A stretch of 64,000 nt of DNA, taken from contig CM046881.1 in NCBI GenBank assembly GCA_025667525.1, positions 32,162,665 through 32,226,664 on the forward strand, in the 5' to 3' direction. Each line of letters opens with the position of its first letter. Position 1 is the stretch's first letter. Below are positions 60,283-64,000 of the stretch, one piece after another. Below the pieces are notes generated by a model. The model saw only the letters and a list, made by a program, of their open reading frames with translations. It was not told the DNA's origin and ran no database searches. The position numbers and the translations under genes are program-made. The DNA comes from Glebionis coronaria. Taxonomy: Eukaryota; Streptophyta; Magnoliopsida; Asterales; Asteraceae.

Positions 60283-60800
60283 CACTACTACAAAAAAGTC
60301 CATGGAGACTGGTCCAAAAAGGCAATAGAGACTGGTTTTGTAGGACGTCTCTATGTGGAGGATCTCCTTGCTCGAAACATAAAGAGACTGGTTTTGAAAC
60401 CAGTCTCTATTAAAAGAATAGACACTGGTTATCTTCATAAAAACAAGTCTCTTTAGAGATTGGTCTCCATACTAATCTCCAGAAAGAGTCTTTTTAAGAG
60501 CATCTAACCAGTCTTTTTATGGAGTAAAAAAATGTGTTTTTTTCTAAAAACCAGTCTCTTTTTAATTAATTTTTTTTAAAAAAAATTTTGGTATTTTTAT
60601 TAAATTCCAAATTTTACAAATTTAACCCTCTACAATGAAATAATGTAAATACAAGAATTCTATAAAAAAACTAAATTGAAGGACTTAAATTGTCATAAAC
60701 AACAAATGTATGTAAATAAAGACAACTTTATTAATTGGAAGGATTAAAATTGTCAAATATATATTTCGAATCAAATTTGTTTTTATTTAACTTGTCGCCA
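60283..60800 (+). mobile_element. CACTA (En/Spm) transposon terminus
   Basis: Begins CACTACTACAAAAAA, the hallmark of plant CACTA termini. The next 280 bp contain many subterminal repeats of (A)GAGACTGGTTTT in both orientations (about 60305, 60325, 60382, 60401, 60550). The opposite end (TTTTTTGTAGTAGTG or similar) was not found before 64000, so the element either continues past the window or is truncated. The inner limit given is where the subterminal repeats and AT-rich tract fade. Confidence 0.75.
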
Positions 60801-60828
60801 CAATGTAAACGAAGACGCTCGTTATTCC

Positions 60829-62001
60829 ACTGCACCCGTATAGTCATCCATTTCGCTTATATGTGGACGTAACCCAAATCTAGTGTTTCATTAGAAATGG
60901 GTCGTAATCGCCACTTCAATCACAAGAAAACTTATAGGCGTGAACAGATTTGTAGAACCTGGCTCATCGTAGGACGTCTTGTAGCTGAACGTGTGAGACA
61001 AAGTGTTGCTGCTAGCGCCATTCGAACTATCTCATCTTTATAGACTTCTTTATCCAAGTCCACATCCAATATGCTTGCTAGATCACCTTTTTCTAGTTTT
61101 GGTTTTGCCTGATACGCTTAGCATGATTAGTAAAATCGAAGAAATAACCTTACAACATCCATTAGATTTACAAAAATCAAGGAGTGCTCAAGATTCTTAC
61201 CCACATAATCAAACTATCTTCGCCTTTAACAGGACCTGAACTGATCGGTCTTTTTCTTGTCAGAAGTTCTAAAAGAACGACTCCGAAAGAGTAAACATCC
61301 ATCTTTTCACTAACTTTCCCATACATAAAATACTCAGGAGCTAGATTTTCCAACTACGTCACTGTGACTCAGGAATGGTAAAGTTGTGGGTCCCCATATA
61401 GCAAGCCTAAAATCTGATTGCTGCAAACAAGGTTGCAAATTCAATAAACAAATTCATGGGTCAGAATCCAGAAATCATAACTAGATAATATGGTATGAAT
61501 CTAGGGAAAAACCTGTGGCTCAAATTCGTCGGAGAGAAGAATGTTGGAAGACTTGATGTCACGATGAATAACCAGCCTCGGACATTCTTTATGCAAATAG
61601 TTTAGAGCTTCAGCAACTCCAATGGCTATATTTAATCTTATTTCCCATGACAAGACAGATTTATCCTTCGTTACACCTGCAGACCAAAAATATAGCATTA
61701 CATAGTTCTAGATAAACTTACAATGAACATGAGTGTTTAGGTTTTTTAGAAAAAACTTACCATGTAAATTGTCCTCTAGGTTTCCTTTAGGTACGAGATC
61801 ATAAACAGAGATCAAGTTATCATCTTCCACACATACCCCTAAAAGAGGTATGATATTCTTGTGTTCTAGTACAGTCATAATGTCTATTTCTAGTATATAA
61901 TCTTTCCATGCTTCTCTTGATGATTTTCTGAGTTTGACAGCCACTGTCTTTCCATCAGGTAATACTCCTTTATATAACGATGACTGCACCCGTATAGTCA
62001 T
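60829..62001. repeat. 19-bp direct repeats flanking the kinase fragment
   Basis: ACTGCACCCGTATAGTCAT occurs at 60829-60847 and at 61983-62001. The kinase fragment plus about 85 bp after its stop lies exactly between them. Confidence 0.85.
60932..61983 (-). pseudogene. Receptor-like cytoplasmic kinase fragment (RLCK VI/STUNTED-like), broken
   Basis: Four exon-like blocks on the - strand: 61983-61761 (YKGVLPDGKTVAVK, EAWKDYILEIDIMTVLEHKNIIPLLGVCVEDDNLISVYD), 61676-61513 (SWEIRLNIAIGVAEALNYLHKECPRLVIHRDIKSSNILLSDEFEPQ shortened here to its landmarks HRDIKSSN and DEFEPQ), 61420-61201 (SDFRLAIWGP, then [28 protein letters not shown]) and 61108-60932 (AKPKLEKGDLASILD...RPTMSQVLQI). Splice sites GTAAG and CAG are visible. 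The family is a serine/threonine kinase, often with an N-terminal USP-like domain. Here the glycine loop and everything before it are missing, DFG is DFR, and a frameshift breaks the activation loop near 61355. The VAVK lysine and HRD are present. It cannot be active. Confidence 0.85.
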
Positions 62002-62024
62002 GCTGCTATCCTAAATGCCCCTGC

Positions 62025-62140
62025 TGTTGTGTTAAACAGCAAACCAAACGCTACCTGCTGTCCGCAAACAGCGAACCAAAGGCTACCTGATGTTCGCAAA
62101 CAGCGAACCAAACAACAGCAGTTGATAAACAGCGAACCCA
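62025..62140. repeat. Short tandem repeat with AAACAGCGAACC core
   Basis: Three to four imperfect units of about 36 bp (AAACAGC(A/G)AACCAAA, GCTACCTG, TGTTCGC). Not coding. Confidence 0.6.
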
Positions 62141-62250
62141 ACACCTCTTTGTCCTCATTTTCTGTCCGATCCAACGTCCCTGCTGTATTCATTTCTGCCG
62201 GCGTTAAAATGCACCCTTAAGCTGACCCGAACGCACCCTCGTGGTGATTT

Positions 62251-62340
62251 TAACACTACTTAACTACATCAAATACATAAAGGTAATGTGTTAAATGCTG
62301 CTACTAACACTACTTAACTACATCAAATACATAAAGGTAA
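62251..62340. repeat. 36-bp perfect direct repeat
   Basis: The block starting TAACACTACTTAACTACATC is at 62251-62286 and again at 62305-62340, with an 18-bp spacer. Confidence 0.85.
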
Positions 62341-63530
62341 ATCTGTAGGTCAACCTAGCTGCCCCTTGGAGACCAAACATAACCCAAATTGACCCATTTG
62401 AAGGTCAATGGGTCAAAAAACACAAATTTACCTATTCAACAAGAGTACATTATCTAGAGTTCAAAGTTAGACGGTTTATATGATTGGGAAATATTGTCGG
62501 TTGACGAGTTTTGTTGAGCGCTTGATGTTAAGATGTTTTCCTTAACAGAGAATAGGTAAAAGGGAAAGTGTGGATGATCATATACTTGCACGTTAAGCTT
62601 AAAAACATGCTGATAGTTACCTGACTTAGACTTTGATTTTGTTCTTTACTCGACTCATTTGGGTTCACAACTGCTCCAAGTTGTAATAAGCCCTAGCTTT
62701 CTCATCAAAGGCGTGTACTATTAATGAACCTGAAAATATAACCATCAAAGGACGTCATAAATGATTAATACAATGAACACATGGTCATTCCATTATATAA
62801 TATGACCTAGAAAGAACATATGGTCATTTTAATATATGATATAACGTAGCAGAAGTACCTCACAGAAAACATGTTAAAATATACTACACGAACTAAAGAA
62901 CCACTGAACAAGATATTGTGCATGTGCCAGAAACTGTTTTTGGGTTGTTGGAAACACAGGTTTGTACTTTGACATGTCATCAGGACGATATAGTCGACCT
63001 ATCTTGGTTAAATATGCGGTTGAAAGGACTGGGAAGAAGGAGATTTTTAGTGACTTGAGGCTGGCAAATAAACTGCCGGTTTTCCCAAGACACCATGTAT
63101 GGTGTGTGTACGTGATTGTGGGTATGGCACTTATTTGGGTGAAGGTGTAGGTGATCAGGACATAGACGAGTTGATAGATTATAGCTTTTTAATTGATCAA
63201 CAAGATAAAATAATGTACTTAAGCAAAACAAATCGAATTAGGGCTATATCTTATCAGTTATCTAAATTTGCTTTCCTGATCTCATAATAACTACGTAGCA
63301 TTAACCAAATTGAGTATTAAAAAGTCAAATAAACCTTAACTAATGTTACTACTGATGATCATGAATTCATGATGATAATACAAAATACTAGGATGATAAC
63401 CAGTTGACTTTTAAAAACAAGTCAAAGAAAGAAAGAAAGAAACCTACTTTGCGATTGATGAAAGTGAAGGAGTTAGAACATCCTTGACAATGAGTAGCAT
63501 CGACCACCCAATTGTTTCCTCTTAACCAGG
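62341..63530. other. Intergenic, nothing recognised
   Basis: No domain or repeat end identified. Confidence 0.4.
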
Positions 63531-63531
63531 G

Positions 63532-64000
63532 CCGGTCCTGAGATTTCAGATGCCCTAGGCGAGCAGAGTTAAATATGCCCCTTGTATACAAACAACGCAT
63601 TTTTTAGGGGCGGCATTTTCTACATTTTCATTATTTATCGGAATTTTATTATATATATTTTCTTTCTAACTACAGACCTATCCATGAAACTGTGTCGATG
63701 TCACTCATATTCTTGTTCATGTAGTTTTTATTTTTTATTTTGAGCATTTGGTAGTTGTCACTTGTGAACAACACAGAAACTCTAAATTATATACTACATA
63801 TTCTGTCAATACATGAATTGTAAGTATGGAAAATATAACCTGATCAAATTAATGAAGAGAAGAAATGACTGATTCGTTTAGTGCCCTAATAGCTTCCGAC
63901 TCAATTGTTTGTTAACGTAACCACGACGTTATAACCTGAACATGAGAACATGTTACCCTATATAATTTTTAGAGAAATACTAAATATTAATGTCTTATTT
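63532..64000. mobile_element. hAT-like terminus, partial
   Basis: CAGGGCCGGTCCTGA at about 63527-63542 resembles the CAGGGSCGG..CTGA terminus of plant hAT elements. If it is the left end, the 8-bp target would be CTCTTAAC; no second copy was found before the window ends. The extent to 64000 is provisional. Confidence 0.4.

Overview
The window is plant nuclear DNA, AT-rich and dominated by transposable elements. Several retroelement-encoded protein tails (an acidic protein with repeated NPLFD motifs, a gag-like tail with a YDDDMYEG motif) resemble proteins I know from Asteraceae, especially the daisy tribe Anthemideae (Tanacetum, Artemisia, Chrysanthemum). That assignment is recognition from memory, not a search. 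Only two ordinary protein genes look intact or nearly so: two paralogous F-box genes at about 42.5-43.8 kb and 56.8-58.0 kb, both on the + strand. A broken receptor-like cytoplasmic kinase lies at 60.9-62.0 kb on the - strand.

Region 1 (1-32.8 kb) is a nest of retrotransposons. The host layer is a Ty3/gypsy element on the - strand that is itself tandem: LTR (30156-32755), internal region, LTR (15881-18524), then a second internal region that starts with its own primer binding site and gag. Three later insertions break it. A + strand gypsy element, whose remains occupy 1-4956 and whose 3' LTR is 4957-8396, cut the second gag. A 6.8-kb non-autonomous Athila/Tat-like element (8809-15582, TSD GTGAA) cut the leader. 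A copia-like non-autonomous element in a three-LTR, two-body tandem (23219-29557, TSD GAAAG, all LTRs 576 bp) cut the first gag. All polyproteins carry stops, frameshifts or lost catalytic residues.

Region 2 (32.8-42.4 kb) holds two inverted gag-like tails, a decayed SANT/Myb-like transposon gene, a long-TIR foldback element with internal palindromes, and a Stowaway-like MITE that was split by a 2.7-kb solo LTR (39344-42055, TSD AAAAG).

Region 3 (42.4-58.1 kb) is the F-box interval. Between the paralogs lie a 774-bp hAT-like element with an 8-bp TSD, two copies of a SANT/Myb-like repeat (one split by a 1.5-kb Tourist/Harbinger-like element), a tRNA-derived SINE with 19-bp TSDs, and a second copy of the foldback family directly upstream of the second F-box gene.

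Region 4 (58-64 kb) has a small palindromic MITE, a CACTA transposon terminus at 60283, the kinase pseudogene flanked by 19-bp direct repeats, short tandem repeats, and a hAT-like terminus near 63.5 kb. No tRNA gene, rRNA, CRISPR array or operon structure was seen.
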